Shown here: positions 48,658-60,729 of the stretch, piece by piece
Layout: each line of letters begins with the position of its first letter
How positions within the stretch are numbered: position 1 is the stretch's first letter
NCBI GenBank assembly: GCA_025617745.1
Contig: CM046863.1
Span: 620,001 to 684,000 of the forward strand
DNA: 64,000 bases
DNA from: Heliocidaris erythrogramma
Taxonomy: Eukaryota > Echinodermata > Echinoidea > Camarodonta > Echinometridae
Direction: 5' to 3'
Translations under genes and position numbers: made by a program
Notes under the pieces: model-generated
What the model was told of the DNA's origin: nothing
The model's input: the letters and a program-made list of their open reading frames with translations, nothing else
The model's database searches: none

Positions 48658-49940
48658 CTAAGCTGCGCTCAGTTTATCGTTTGTAATTTATGTCGACTGA
48701 CTGAATATATTGAGTTCAATAAAATGTGAATAATGTTACTTTTTTATACAGAAAAACAATTCAGCAGACGAAGCAATAATGAGTATGGTGTGATGATGAT
48801 GAGAAATCGTGAACTCCATAATAAACCTATGAATGTAAAAGAAAAAAAGTAGAAGAAATGCCCTCAAAAGATTTTCATCTATTTATTTTTAACCTTTTGC
48901 TTTTACTTCATTATGCATTTGATTTTTTGTTTGCCTCATGACTCCTTCCCGCGATAAAAAACAGCTGCATGATTCCATTGCACGCGCGATGACGTCAAGA
49001 GTTCAAAGTTGAAAGTGTAATTACGAATACCTACTACTACTTTCATTTGCTCAAACTTTACTCTGTCAGCTCCAACCCGTCAAAAAAAATCCGATCAATG
49101 ATAAAATAAACTTCCGTGGAAAATATATTTAAAAAATGAAGAAAAAAAAGTTTCTATATGAAAATCAATCCGGTGGCAAAGCTGGAGAAAAAGAACCCGG
49201 CACGCGAGGCGAAGTGGTCGATCGATCTAATTTGCATAAACTATGCAAATAAGGCAGAGATCGAGGGTACACGTAATTCATATGGAAATGAATAGAGCGT
49301 GCGTGCACAACTAGCCTATTTTGATTGGGCGGTTCTCGGCAGTGAGCCTGAGCGTTGCTATGTGCGCTTTTCGATTCGAGTTCAAGAGGTTTTGAAACGG
49401 TTTTTCTACCCCAAATCGTTATCATTTCAAAGTCAAATGTCAAATGTATAATCATTCGAATCAGTAAGGATTTATGTTTATTCATGTAGTAATGAGTGAA
49501 GTAAATGGTGTAAAAGTGGGCTGGTCTCTTCGATTTTCTCAAACCGCATATCTCAAACTTGCTAAAACGTCGGAGCTTTCGCGCTTTTAACACTTAAAGC
49601 TTCCCCTTCTCCCTTTTCGTACATTTCTTTGTTTTTCCTTTTTTCTGTACTCTTCTCTTTCCTAAAACATTGTATAGTTCTTTAGTTTCCCCTTAATCTA
49701 TCCTCTTCTCTCTCTTTATGTATTTCTGTCTTCAATATTTCTGCGTAGGCAATGGAACGAATTTTTCCGCGATATGGCTAAACAGCTAAACGGCTGGGGC
49801 ACGTGCCACCTGCCCCCCCCCCCCCCCCTCCTCCCGTAGATATGCCACTGAAACGAATAACATTTGTTATCAAACACAAACAAATGTTCTTATAAGCTAC
49901 TGAAACGTTAAACGTTAAATAGTAAAATTCAACTTCATCT
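48658..49940 (+). other. Non-coding with a promoter-like patch
   Basis: The patch at 48960-49380 has a TGACGTCA-like site, an inverted octamer pair and a CCAAT-type box (listed separately), but no recognisable gene on either side. A 142-codon minus frame at 49165-49593 shows no family features. Confidence 0.4.
49230..49250. promoter_or_regulatory. Inverted pair of octamer (POU) sites
   Basis: ATTTGCATA (49230-49238) and TATGCAAAT (49242-49250) mirror each other around AAC, so both strands carry ATTTGCAT. A CCAAT box in reverse (GATTGG, 49323-49328) lies 73 bp away. Octamer plus CCAAT is common in divergent histone promoters, but no histone gene is here. Confidence 0.4.
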
Positions 49941-50111
49941 GGGGTATTTCATAAAGCAGTTCGTAAGTTACGCACGACTTTACGCACGACTGGTGGTCAG
50001 TTCTTGTACTAAATGATTGAGAATCTGATTAGTATAGCACCCAAGAACATGTTCCAGTTGTTCGTAAAGTCATTCGTAACTTTACGAACAGCTTTTATTA
50101 TGAAACACCCC
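49941..50111. mobile_element. MITE, 171 bp
   Basis: Ends GGGGTATTTCATAAAGCAGT and TATTATGAAACACCCC are inverse copies, and the inner words TTCGTAAGTTACG and CGTAACTTTACGAA pair as well. The element is non-coding. I recall this end type as a common marine deuterostome MITE (unverified). Confidence 0.82.
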
Positions 50112-50842
50112 AGGCATAGATTAAGCCGTCAATAACAATAATGTCTCCGACGTATTAAATGCGAAAGCGTCATGAGCAGAATAAAACATTAGTACACAAT
50201 GAAACGAACGCGCTGTACATGGCGAACGATTACATTAATATTTTACAAAAATATATGAGCATCAAGGCAGAATAGTAAATATTTGGTCATAAATTTAGAT
50301 AAGTAATTAATCAAATTAGATTTTCTAGTACCTATTTCTTCATAGCTTATTTAGTTTTGTGTAGCACGAGGGAATACCACCAAACGAAAAATACATTCAC
50401 CCTCTTTTTGTTCGTACTATTTTATGGCAAAAAGAAAGAAGAAACAAATAGTTAAGAAGAAGAAAGAATTCATGGCTGTTGTATTAGCGATTTCAATTAA
50501 TTTGAAATAACTCTTTTAAAGCAGGGAATTACTCGACATACTATATAATTATATTATTTTCTATTCATGGGTGTTGCACTGCCTCCTTTTGGACAATTAA
50601 GATTTCGGCATCTTTTGATAGCATAACTATAACCATAAACATTAGAACTAGATATTTAACAGAAGTAAAATAATAAATATACCAGTTGACATGCATTCAA
50701 AGTCGTCGCTGTTCGCCGTATTTTTCATGTATTAATTTGGCTTCTAGCATATGCATAAACCAAACAGTAGAGGGGGGTATTCACCAACCGCGATCTCAAG
50801 AACTATCCAATGTCAGTGCGGGCTATTACGGCGATCCACCTG
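50112..50842 (+). other. AT-rich sequence, no gene seen
   Basis: Nothing recognised before the 3' end of the minus-strand gene. Confidence 0.4.
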
Positions 50843-52261
50843 CTAAACGAGATAAATAGAACTTCCGCCGCATCGCTCAGTCGGCGTGTTGAGAACAAAG
50901 CCGCTCCGCAGGCGCGCCGAATCAATCGGCGCCGCCGAGGGCCCGCCGATGTAAAAACTTTCCGTAAGAAGCCTAAGTATATGTACCAGTTCAACATTTC
51001 CAGTGAGGGACTTCACAGTGAAGGGCAGTGTTATGTGTTTCATTGGCTTTACCTTACCACTCGTAATGGCATAAACCAAGTCCTGGCCAAATGAGCTGCA
51101 AAGCCGCTGCACTCTGTTGGAAGGGCTTGCGCAGTCTGTTGTTCCTGTCAGCAGTACATGTAAGAACCTGGTCATTGAAGTGGGAATGGCATTGTTGGTC
51201 ATCTCCTCCGACATCCGAGGTGGCCATGACTGTCTGCAGTCTTGCTTCTTGACATCGTCTCTCATCTGCAGTGCTGCCTTGTCGAAGACTTCATGAGTCC
51301 TTTCTGATTCCATGACCTGCACCTTTGTCTGGAGCACATGGTATGCCTTGACAAGCTCCGGCAATGAAAGGCTTTCAGGATAAACAAGAAGTTTTCCCTT
51401 GTCATCTGTAATGATTTGCAGGGTTTCTCCAAACTCAGCTTCCAATTTGCGGCAGACATGTTTCTTGGTTGAGGCTTTCACTGTGGCCACTCCAAGAATG
51501 CCCATGCCCTGAACCAATCTAGCTGTGAGGTCAGTCATTGGTACAACGTTGGAGTTGACAAACAGTTCTTCTCTGATGTAAGAGAACAGTTCACTGAATG
51601 ACTGTTTCTCTGCAGCCTCATATTGAGTATCTATATCACTGGTACCACCAAAATCCTCTGCTGCACTGTTGTCTACACCCTTTGTGTACAGACGATAGCA
51701 AGACCGGTGGTAATGGCCCTCTGCTGCCACTAAATCTCTGCTGACGAGGGCTAGTATCCTGCTATCCAGTTTATGAATAGCAACTGTACGGACTTTCTCA
51801 TCTGCACGAAGTTCAGTACACAGTGTCAAAGCCTCCCTGGTGTTTTTTCCTTTGAAGTACTTGCTAGATTTCTCACAGAAGATACACTGTGCTTCATATA
51901 CCCTCAAGTGAGATGGAGCTTGCTTTGCTATCCTCCTGCATTCTGATGAGTCTTTGTTTTCTCCTGTGGTACTCTGCTGTGCAATGATAGCATCAAGGTC
52001 CCTTTTCATTGTGAAGATGCTTCGACATGTCCTGCGATAGGTCACAGCTGGTATGACATCTTCTAGCAATCCCCTCGCTATGTCTAAACTGGGTTCTGTT
52101 GTGTGATTTTGGCAGCTCTCAGAAGCGTTTTCCAGGAGTTGATGTCCTTTGGTGATGTTAGTTTTGAGTCTCTGTCTGTAGATGGAGAGTGAATCAGACA
52201 GTCAAGACGTGCACGCTTGGGTGCTGAGCCACTCACCCCTGCTGCTTTGACGGAGTCCATT
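50843..52261 (-). pseudogene. Multi-copy uncharacterised protein family, N-terminal part
   Basis: A 408-codon minus frame (52069-50843) and an N-terminal piece from ATG at about 52261 (MDSVKAAG..., KRARLDCL, SWKTLLRAAKITQQNP) that hits a stop near 52090; a one-base shift joins it to LDIARGLLEDVIPA. The protein has a possible zinc-binding set: CIFC, CTELRAD, then HYHRSCYRLYT about 50 residues on. Later comes LPFTVKSLTGNVELV; after this the family signature I recall is lost at a possible donor GTACAT (about 50990), and the last ~40 residues look like intron read-through. No function is known to me. It is on the same strand as, and upstream of, the C-terminal fragment at 42651-43165, so the two could be one broken locus. 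Confidence 0.7.
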
Positions 52262-52720
52262 TTTAGCAAAGATCGTAACTAGTCCTGCCACCTAGTAATG
52301 GATTAGAATGTAATTATGGGTTGAATTCATGTATGTTTGCATTAGGATGGGTAATATAATATGTACTCTAAAATATGAAATGATATTGTTTCATGGTCCA
52401 TAGACTATTTAATAGTCTCATCATCATTAATTTGCCATTTGTTGAGATCATCCAGAATCGCAGTTGACATTTTATACTTTATCAAAAGAAAATATATCAT
52501 CCCTCCCCTTATTACCAAGTCCACTCCTGATCAAGAGACATTTCAAAATGTTTCACCGTTTCACTGCAAATTTTCAGGGATTGATTTTGATGGTCATACA
52601 GTAAAACTGATGTACAATTCGACCCACACATGGAAACTTTTGCATCCTCAAACACAAGTAACTAGGACCTTTAAAGTAGTCCAGCGAAGAAATACAACTT
52701 CAATGTGAAATTGCCTGAGA
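52262..52720 (+). other. Upstream of the minus-strand gene, no gene seen
   Basis: AT-rich; would contain the promoter of the 50843-52261 gene if it is transcribed. No core promoter motif stands out. Confidence 0.35.
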
Positions 52721-53081
52721 AACACTGGGAGTAACGCCTACAAATGTGTTTACAAATCAAAAATTCCTCCCATTAAGCTTCTTTATTTACTAACAATTGT
52801 CCACGGCGGACCGTTGAATATTAATGAGTTAGAAAGAAGAGGATCTTTGGTATTTGATTTCCAGTTCATCGTGACTTGGCCGTGAACCAGAATAGCCTGG
52901 TGGTTAAGTCGCTGTCCGGCAAGCAGTATATGACAGGTTCGAATCCCGCTGGTTCCAATTTTTTCTGACTTGTGATTTTCATTACAGATCGAGCATATGA
53001 TCTTTAACACTGGGAGTAACGCCTAAAAATTTGTTTACAAATTAAAAATTCTTCCCATTAAACGTCTTTATTTACTACACA
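52721..53081 (+). repeat. tRNA-like sequence between 76 bp direct repeats
   Basis: Direct repeats 52721-52796 and 53006-53081 start AACACTGGGAGTAACGCCTA and end TCTTTATTTACTA, about 88 percent alike. Between them, 52884-52955 resembles a tRNA: outer GAACCAG pairs with CTGGTTC, A-box TAGCCTGGTGGTTAAG, B-box GGTTCGAATCC, loop CCGGCAA with GGC at the anticodon position (Ala-like), and a T6 run at 52959. The T-stem is weak and position 33 is C instead of T, so it is more likely a SINE or pseudo-tRNA than a functional gene. Confidence 0.65.
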
Positions 53082-53544
53082 CAGTTAGATATCATGGGAC
53101 TTTTTTTACACAAAATTATTTTGTTTTATGTTCTGCTTACCTGCAATGGGGATGTTCCATTTTGGTTTCAAAGAGACACTCATCTGTACAAAATCAAACA
53201 AAGGCATAGAATAAGTGATAGAGGGCATAGAATGTCACTTTGACAGTTTACACAGATCAACTATTTTAATAGTTCTGCAATTGTTGTTATTAATTCTTGT
53301 AAAACTTGTATTATTCCACCCCACCCCCTAAAAAACAAAAACTGAGCAATCAGCAATGTATAATATACATAATGTGAAATTGCATGAGAAATTTTTGAAT
53401 TTGGACCAAAATGATCTCTTTCCTAAGAAATCTGTTTCATTTGTTTACATCAATTAGAGGATTAGACGATATTTCATTTGCTGAGTCACACGTGACAACA
53501 GCAAAGCTTGTCAGCAATAACAACAATATAAGAAGTATAATAAT
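53082..53544 (+). other. AT-rich spacer, no gene seen
   Basis: Nothing recognised. Confidence 0.4.
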
Positions 53545-53690
53545 AAAATTTAGTAATAGGTCCATTTATATAGCAGAGCTACTATACATATACTCTATGC
53601 GTTTTATACAGCGTATCATAATTTCCCCAGCTATAGCTGAGCCGCATATAGGCACTAAAGCATTCAAGGAATGTATTCCTACTGCATTTA
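53545..53690 (-). mobile_element. 5'-truncated SINE copy
   Basis: GGTCCATTTATATAGCAGAG, TACTATACATATACTCT, GCTATAGCTGAGCCGC and TAAAGCATTCAAG line up with the tail and body of the minus-strand SINE at 35330-35592; the tRNA head is missing. Confidence 0.7.
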
Positions 53691-55480
53691 AATAAATAAT
53701 TGGTAAGTAATGTAACTTGTAAGATGATTGTTCAGGCAATAGGCTCCTTGCGCTTAATATAAGTAACCATTGAATGATGTAGCCCCGGCCGGCCCTAGCA
53801 CCGGGACGCTGCCGCGTCCTGAGTGAAACCAGTAATATGATCACTTCACCTAATACCGACCAGTCATATTCATAATACACGTATGCGCACCGCTGGCATT
53901 AGCCATGTTAGCCGGGCGCCGCCATTTTGTGTCCTAAAATGTCACTTTTCGCGCGTGGATACGTTCTTCACGTCTTCTCATCTTATGCATATCGTGCATA
54001 TTCATTTTTTCCCTGTCCCGCTGTCGAATGAAAACTTGGTTTATCAATCCTACCTCTACTCTAGATTCAGTAAATCAAGCTCGTTCCAAACATATATAAT
54101 TTGCCACTATTTCATGTCATAAAAATACAGCAAAATTGGCTTCGAAATAACCTTGATTGTCATATAATCGATTCATAAAATCATGGTTTATTATTTGTTG
54201 ACATGGTGCTTTTTCAACGGTTTTCCAGGTATCAACATACATTTATTTTTATTGTTTATCATCCACTCTTCAAATTGTTCATATGGTTTTACAAGTCTTA
54301 TTCGATATTTTTTTTTTTTTTTATTAGCCCCTAAAGTCGAGGTAGTTCCACCAACTGTCCTCTTTATTTTGACCGTCATCCGGAAATTCGTCGGAAATTA
54401 CGGAATACAGATACAAATTGCAGTGTGTGAGGTGATATTTCATATTTTGGTTTAATAATAACTTTAGGTCGATTTGACTAAATTTCGGTGGATTTTGAAG
54501 AGTTTGAAATCACGCAAAAGCAGGAATCCGGGACAACCCGACCACCGGACAGCCCGACCCAAGACAACCCGACCCAATACCCTGGACAACTCGACCCGGA
54601 AGAGTTGTCCAGGGTGGGCTGCGTTTTCGGACAACTCGACCTACTTTTTTTCTTCTAACAAATTTCATGAACAGAGTTTCACAGCATGGCTATAAAAGAC
54701 ATTTTCTGCATCAAGTATGTTGATATGATATATTCATGACATGAAACAAGGAATTTTAAGCTTTTCAGTTCTATAAAACATGATTTTCCTTTCAGCGAGA
54801 ATAACGGTGTTCCCATCCGCTCACCGATCGAAGCAACCGTTCAGTATTAACTTTTCTCTACTTCATTGAAATTATGGCTTGCCGCAAGTCTGAAACTTAA
54901 CACAAACTTTCTAGATTGTCTGACAATATAGCAATATAGTTAGGGCCGATCGCCAACCAACACAGTGCAGTGCAGTGCTTCTCCCGCCAGCGAGCTGAGC
55001 CGTGCGGCTGCCTGTATCAGTGTATAGCTGTACCCCTGTCCTTGCATATTGAAAAACCCTGATTACATTATGATTAAGGAAGTAAAAAAGGAAGGAAGTA
55101 AAAAATTTGGGAGTAATACCGACCACTTCATAAAATACTACGTATCTTAGGAGTTACTTGGCCGTTTATCGCAAAGGGCGCGCGCATTGCATCATAACTA
55201 CGCGATTCCCATACTACTATACTATAGGCAAGTCAATTAATTTTGCAGTTTTTCAAGAAAAGCAAAATACTTATGTCTATGGTGGAAAAGTGCCTTAAAA
55301 TACATGTTTGAAATTTTATCTGTAAAAAATATAAACAGTTCGGTTAGAGATATCTAGGGAACAAACTGTAGTTGTAATTATTTTCAAAATTAATTTAATT
55401 TTATCTAAATTTTTGAATTGTTTTCATTGACAAGTTAAAAGGTCGGTATAAAGACACAGTTTTTCTTTGTGAGAATATTT
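53691..55480 (+). other. Non-coding, some promoter-like words
   Basis: GCCGCCATTTTG at 53918-53929 fits a YY1 site beside GC-rich sequence. At 54530-54640 the phrases GACAACCCGACC and GACAACTCGACC recur about six times, and CTGGACAACTC/GAGTTGTCCAG forms an 11 bp hairpin. No gene recognised. Confidence 0.4.
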
Positions 55481-55850
55481 GTAAGGGTTTCTTTCTATAC
55501 CTTTCAGCTGTATATACATGTATAAGCTTGAAGCAAATCAAGGATAACATCAGATGTCCTCCAAGTGGAAGATGGTGAACGGGATCTGCCATCAACTGGC
55601 TAACCAGATAGGGTGCTTTGGCTTTAGTGGTAGTATTGCCACATAAAACTTGTGGCTGCTTTATGTGGAGGTGTACTGGTTTGTTCAAGAGCACAACGGG
55701 TATGGATTGCTCTACCATTCCTCGCCCATGGATCTCCTTTCCATAACCTCTTCCAGAAAATGTTGAGCACTTCAAAACTTCACCCAAGACCCTGGAGGAG
55801 GAGCCTGCACCCTACAATGTTTTCAAAGATAACGTGATACATACGCTGTG
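55481..55850 (+). other. Possible coding relic, not identified
   Basis: Balanced base composition and several short + strand frames (for example KWKMVNGICHQLANQIG near 55565) suggest old coding sequence, but I recognise no family and the frames are broken. Confidence 0.3.
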
Positions 55851-58611
55851 AATCGTTATAAATTGCTCATATATTAGTGGTCAAGCTGATGTCAATCATG
55901 ACAGTGTATTCAGACATTTAGCCTACATGTGAGGGATCATAATGCTTTAATTTACTAAGCTTGTTGTAGGCAAGCGTATGGATACTGAACGTCACAGGCA
56001 ACATCGATATTGGAGTATAGACGAACAAGACCCATATTTTATTTGTCTGGTACTGCCTTGCCATGGTAACAGCATATTATAGCAATAGATCAGAGAAAAA
56101 TATTGCAGAGAGAGCGAAGAACTTTTTAAATTGTTGCACAATGCTCATGGGACTTGGCACACACATAGGTCGTAGAGAAATGACGTAAGAGTTTTTTTTT
56201 TTCCAAATGTGTCAGGTACTACATTTCCATGGTAATGGCTATATAGGCAATACATGCTCCTATTACAGCTGATGATCACTATAAGTATTAGGCCAGGAGC
56301 CTGTCCCAAAATAGTCACCCAATTTTACCCCATGAAATTTGACATCTTAAAGTTACCTAGTGCATCCATGCGACTTACACAAAAGGTTGGCAGCCTAAAT
56401 GTACCTGCCGAGTTGGGTAGATTTCACCCCATGCACCAAACTTTGTCACTTGGAAGCTATATGATTATGCATTACCAAAACAAGAAAGGGGGGAAAATGG
56501 CAATATTTTCCATCAGATCATCCATCACCCCCCCCCCCCCAAAAAAAAAAAACAAAACAAAACAAAACAAAAAGGCAGCTGTAAGTTGGGTTGAGATCAT
56601 CGCATCCAAATCATGCAACAAAATTTGAAAAACACAAAAACTGACAGAATTTTCTGTTGGAAGGATTGGAAGATAAACACTTCCTCCCTCCCTCCAACCC
56701 CGCCCCCCCCAAAGGGAGGGGTGGTGGTGTGTGTGTACATGTAGTTGTTTTTACCCCATTTATCTATTACATGTAGCCAGCAGATCAAACTGGGGCCCCA
56801 ACTCAGAAAGTGGGGAATGGAAAATGGAGAGAGATGAGGATAAAGCGAAAATATAAGACCAAGAAGCAACCATTTAATTTTGTTTGTTTTCCTTTCATCT
56901 TCCTTTCTCTCCTTTATTTTATATTTTCTCTCCATCATAATGAGGTTTAACTCCAGACTAAACCAAAATGAAATTCTACAATTTATTGGATTGATAGGTT
57001 TCGTTCTACGTTTCAATATTCGTGACTGAAATTTATTCTATTCTCATCCTATTTATTCTCATTTGATAGCATAGCCTAATACATTTTTTGAACAACTTTT
57101 CAACGCATGATTAAAAAAACAAGGCATTCAATAACACTACATAAAAGTGTGGGAATAAATTGTGCACCCCCCCCCCCCCCAATTTTATGAGAAAACCGCC
57201 CAGACTGGTTCAGGAAGAAAATCTATAGGTGTTATGGCACCCGAGGTAATCAATGAAGTTGCGCCCCCGACAGTACTTATTCATATCAAGGACACAGTTC
57301 TTTCACAAATGACGAACCTTTTTTTTTTTAAAGCCTATTTTACGTGTTAATCTTCTCGTCAAACGAACCGATAGTAACCTATTGTCCTCTGATGAACAGG
57401 TGACAACGACAATGAACGCAAGTCATCATTCCCTGCCACCTAAAGGAGTTTGCCGATACCGGATGCATCGAAGAGATCGGATGCATCAAAGAGATCGCGT
57501 GCCGTGTGTCCTGGACAAAGTAACGACAAAAAAGAGTTTCATTGTTTTGTATATCCAGATTATGCAAGGAATCACTCGGTTTGTAAAATCAGCGTTTGCT
57601 TTCAATTCTTTCCGCATTGTACAGTCGGGATAGCCGGCGTGGATACAGAACTAGTCATAAATTGCTTTATAACTATTATTCATTTATTATAACCACTCGT
57701 TTACAACCCATACCCTTCCATTTTAAGGGGAATCCAACGCAAATGTAATATAGAAATTTGTTTTTTTCAGTGGATGTAAAAGAAAATTAAACAAGCAGAT
57801 AAATAAATCATTGAACAATATCGTATAAATAAGAAAGTTATGAATGTGTAAAAGTTGTAAAAAGTATAAATCACCAGAACTCCGAGTAGAACTCATATTT
57901 CACACCTATGAAATTTCATTTCAATGTACATACTGTCTTAAAAGTTAGTCATTTACTAACAGTAAACAAAAAAATTATCAGTCCCTGTTTCACAGTTTAA
58001 AAAAAATATCCCGAAACTTTGGGGGGGGGGGATTTTATGGTCGGTCGGGTAAAGGCAGCGTAACAATATTTTTTGGCCTAATATGAATTATACCCAAGTA
58101 TCATCTACCATTCCAATCTTTGTGGCTGTTGAAGTTTTAATTGTTGATTCTTTGTAACAAAAAAAAAATGAAAGTGGATTGACTGGGTTTATCTAGCGCC
58201 CTCTATTGGCACTGTTTTCATGTTTCTTTAAAAATGACCCTTTTAATCAGTTACCTAACAAATTTAGTGATTGGATATCAAAATACTCCAGACGAAGATT
58301 ATATCCTGAAATTTTCAGTCGAACCCATGCCTGAGAGGTGGTTTTATATAGATAAGAAAAAAATAATAATATATGATTTTATCGGTTCTAATCATAATTT
58401 TGACTCAATGGAGTTAAACCAAGTGGATATTGGACCAAACAAGTTTAGCCTAACTGGCAAATTACACAAAATGCTAAGTAGACCATATGTCAGACCAGAG
58501 AGTCAATAGAGGAGCTGCTTGATATGTGAAAAGGAACATATACGTAAGCTAGTATACGCATTTCTATGTTGTTTTTTTTAATTTCTTTCCGCTTTTTTAA
58601 ACCTTAAATAG
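55851..58611 (+). other. Upstream region of the FLYWCH/MULE gene, no certain exon
   Basis: C-runs near 56529, 56703 and 57167; an 18 bp duplication (CGGATGCATC-AAGAGAT) at 57460-57495; a frame at 58234-58509 with KIIIYDFIGSNHNF that I cannot assign. The missing first half of the PHD-like finger should lie here or farther upstream. Confidence 0.4.
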
Positions 58612-58688
58612 GTGTGACTTTGGAAGAGTACAGGACAGCAATGAGGCATGGCATGGAGTGGAACTGTGAGGAGTGTACAGCAAATCAG
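58612..58688 (+). CDS. FLYWCH/MULE gene, exon a (end of PHD-like finger)
   Basis: AG acceptor at 58610-58611 and donor GTATCT at 58689. The 25 complete codons include LEEYRTAMRHGMEWNCEECT; WxCxxC is the usual last Cys pair of a PHD-type zinc finger. It takes one carried base in and leaves in phase 0, in register with the next exon. The earlier Cys/His ligands must be in an upstream exon that I did not find. Confidence 0.65.
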
Positions 58689-59197
58689 GTATCTAAACTT
58701 ACTCGTTATGACGATTCTCAGAGACTTGGTGTTAAAGGACATGCATGATATTGTTTGGAAACTTAATTGCTATCTTATTTAACGTCAAAGGTATAGGAAA
58801 ATGGAAGCTGTGGAACAATGTCCAATTTGCGTCAATTCAAAAAGACCACCATTCGGTACTGTTTTGACTGTATTTTCTGATTGGAGACTCCTGAAACATG
58901 ATTAAGTTAAACAGGTAACCTTACCTAAGTTTACCTTCCATAAGTCCAAGCAATTTTTCACACCAGATTATGCAAAGCATGTGTTATATACCTCTTCTGT
59001 GTCAAATTTCTCTGGTCCCAGGAGAATCGATTTAGACTCAGGTCAGAAAATACAGTTTAAACAATGATGATCAGCGGCTATTTTAAATTAATACAAATTT
59101 TGATATGTTATTTTGGTACCTCATTTTGGGTTATTTCATATTTTTGATAATTTGCATTCAAAGGGGTTAATCAGATTTGCTTTCTTTATTTTCATAG

Positions 59198-59290
59198 ACT
59201 CTGCCAACCAATGAAATGACCAACAGAAGTGGATTTGACGAGAGTTTTCCATTTACATCCAGATCTTCCTTGGATTACCAACCAGAGAGT
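59198..59290 (+). CDS. FLYWCH/MULE gene, exon b
   Basis: 93 bases, phase 0 in and out, between TTTTCATAG and GTAAGT. Encodes a Ser/Thr-rich linker (TNRSGFDESFPFTSRSSLDY) of low conservation. The case for it rests on splice sites and phase. Confidence 0.6.
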
Positions 59291-59497
59291 GTAAGTATGT
59301 AACATAATGAAAATCGGCAGGACATCGGCGACCACGTAATCTACAAAACTGTATAGTCAATTTCTACGCAAAATCAATGGTTTGCTTCAATTAATTAAAT
59401 ATAGACTCTATTTTAATCATAAACAACATAAAATTAATTTTCGAATGTCATATTACAGATGTCCAAGTTATCATCTATGTATTTGTTTCATTTTTAG

Positions 59498-59551
59498 GTG
59501 CATGGCGAAACAGGGGAGATCGAAAGTGAGCTGTCTTTCAATTCTTTAGAG
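59498..59551 (+). CDS. FLYWCH/MULE gene, exon c
   Basis: 54 bases, phase 0 in and out, between TTTTTAG and GTAAGC. Encodes the acidic linker VHGETGEIESELSFNSLE. Confidence 0.58.
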
Positions 59552-59661
59552 GTAAGCACTAGTTCAAAAGTAGAGCAAGATGACAAATAGACATTTAATA
59601 CTTTCCTTTCTGGAAGTCTCATATTCAAAGACTAGATGATTTGAGACTGCGCGCAGTCTAA

Positions 59662-59965
59662 ATTTATGCCTCCGCCATTGCCAGATCTGAAGTATATTGC
59701 ACTTTTAACTTTCAAAATCTTCCAAAATTGTATCATCTAATGTATTCATGAAACAAGTTTGAATTTTGATCTATTAAACCGTTTATCACAAGAACAATGA
59801 CCTCTGTGACCTTTGACCTTGTGACCCCAAAATCTAAACAGATCGTCGTCCGTCCTATATTCATTCATGATCCAAGTTTGAAGTTGATCCGTCAAAGGGT
59901 TCTTCCGTTATCGCGAGAACGAAAACAGGACGGACGGACAACATTCGGTGGGCGGAGGCATAAAT
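59662..59965. mobile_element. MITE in intron, 304 bp
   Basis: Perfect 15 bp terminal inverted repeats ATTTATGCCTCCGCC (59662-59676) and GGCGGAGGCATAAAT (59951-59965). A perfect palindrome GACTGCGCGCAGTC lies just outside the left end (59645-59658). It sits inside the intron between exons c and d. Confidence 0.85.
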
Positions 59966-60424
59966 AACAACATTTGTTATGTGCTGGGGAAACAGTATAT
60001 TATCTTTATGCACTGGACATGGATGCAAACAGTTTTATGGAAATACAATTATGAGGTAATTATCAAGTTCTGTCATGGAAACCTTTCAATAGTGCCCCCC
60101 CCCCCCCCGAAAAAAAATAATAAATAGATTTTAAAAAGTAAAAGGAATATCACATTAAAAAAAATGAACATCACCAACATAAACAAATAAAGAAAACAGG
60201 AAAATTGTTGGCCAGTGTAAATAGTTGAATAAAATTGACAAAAGGACCAAAATAATGGACATTCCTGCTGGACAATAAGAATTAAGGCATCAATTTTCTA
60301 TTCCCAATACATTATATATGACAAATGTCTTCAAATCTGGAACGTTTGCCAGGTCAAGTTAATAATGGGAGAGAGTTAATGCTTCCACATTTGTAAGACT
60401 ATGTTTTTCCTTCCTCTAAAATAG

Positions 60425-60729
60425 CCTGTCCACGAGAGTACGAGGCTGTCTCTTCCTTCTGATGTTAATGCACCAGGCCACCTTGATGAGATGCCCTCTG
60501 CCCTAGAAGAGCCATCATTTGACGAGGTACTTGTGGAGGAACATGAGCCAACACCAGATGTACAGGTGCAGGATGAAGAGGAGGAAGTGTCCGAGGAAGA
60601 AGGAGGTCATGAAGCTATCACATACCAGTTGCTGCAGGGAGCTTCACAACGGGCACAACCAAAGCTTGTGGACAGTCAAGGATACATCTATGGTATCAAA
60701 TACAGAGGACAGGAACGTATTACTTGGAG
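60425..60729 (+). CDS. FLYWCH/MULE gene, exon d (acidic linker, start of FLYWCH finger)
   Basis: Phase 0 start after AAAATAG; the donor is GTACTC, leaving two bases. The first two thirds are acidic (EEEEVSEEEGG), then ITYQLLQGASQRAQPKLVDS and GYIYGIKYRGQERITW begin a FLYWCH zinc finger. The two carried bases AG join with A of the next exon to give Arg, restoring TWRC exactly, which confirms the splice. Confidence 0.85.

Noticed and set aside
49165-49593. 142-codon minus frame near the octamer pair
   Set aside because: No family features, and the octamer/CCAAT patch lies inside it; it is not a histone.
55401-55787. 128-codon minus frame
   Set aside because: No recognisable motif, and composition does not favour this frame over the broken plus-strand ones.
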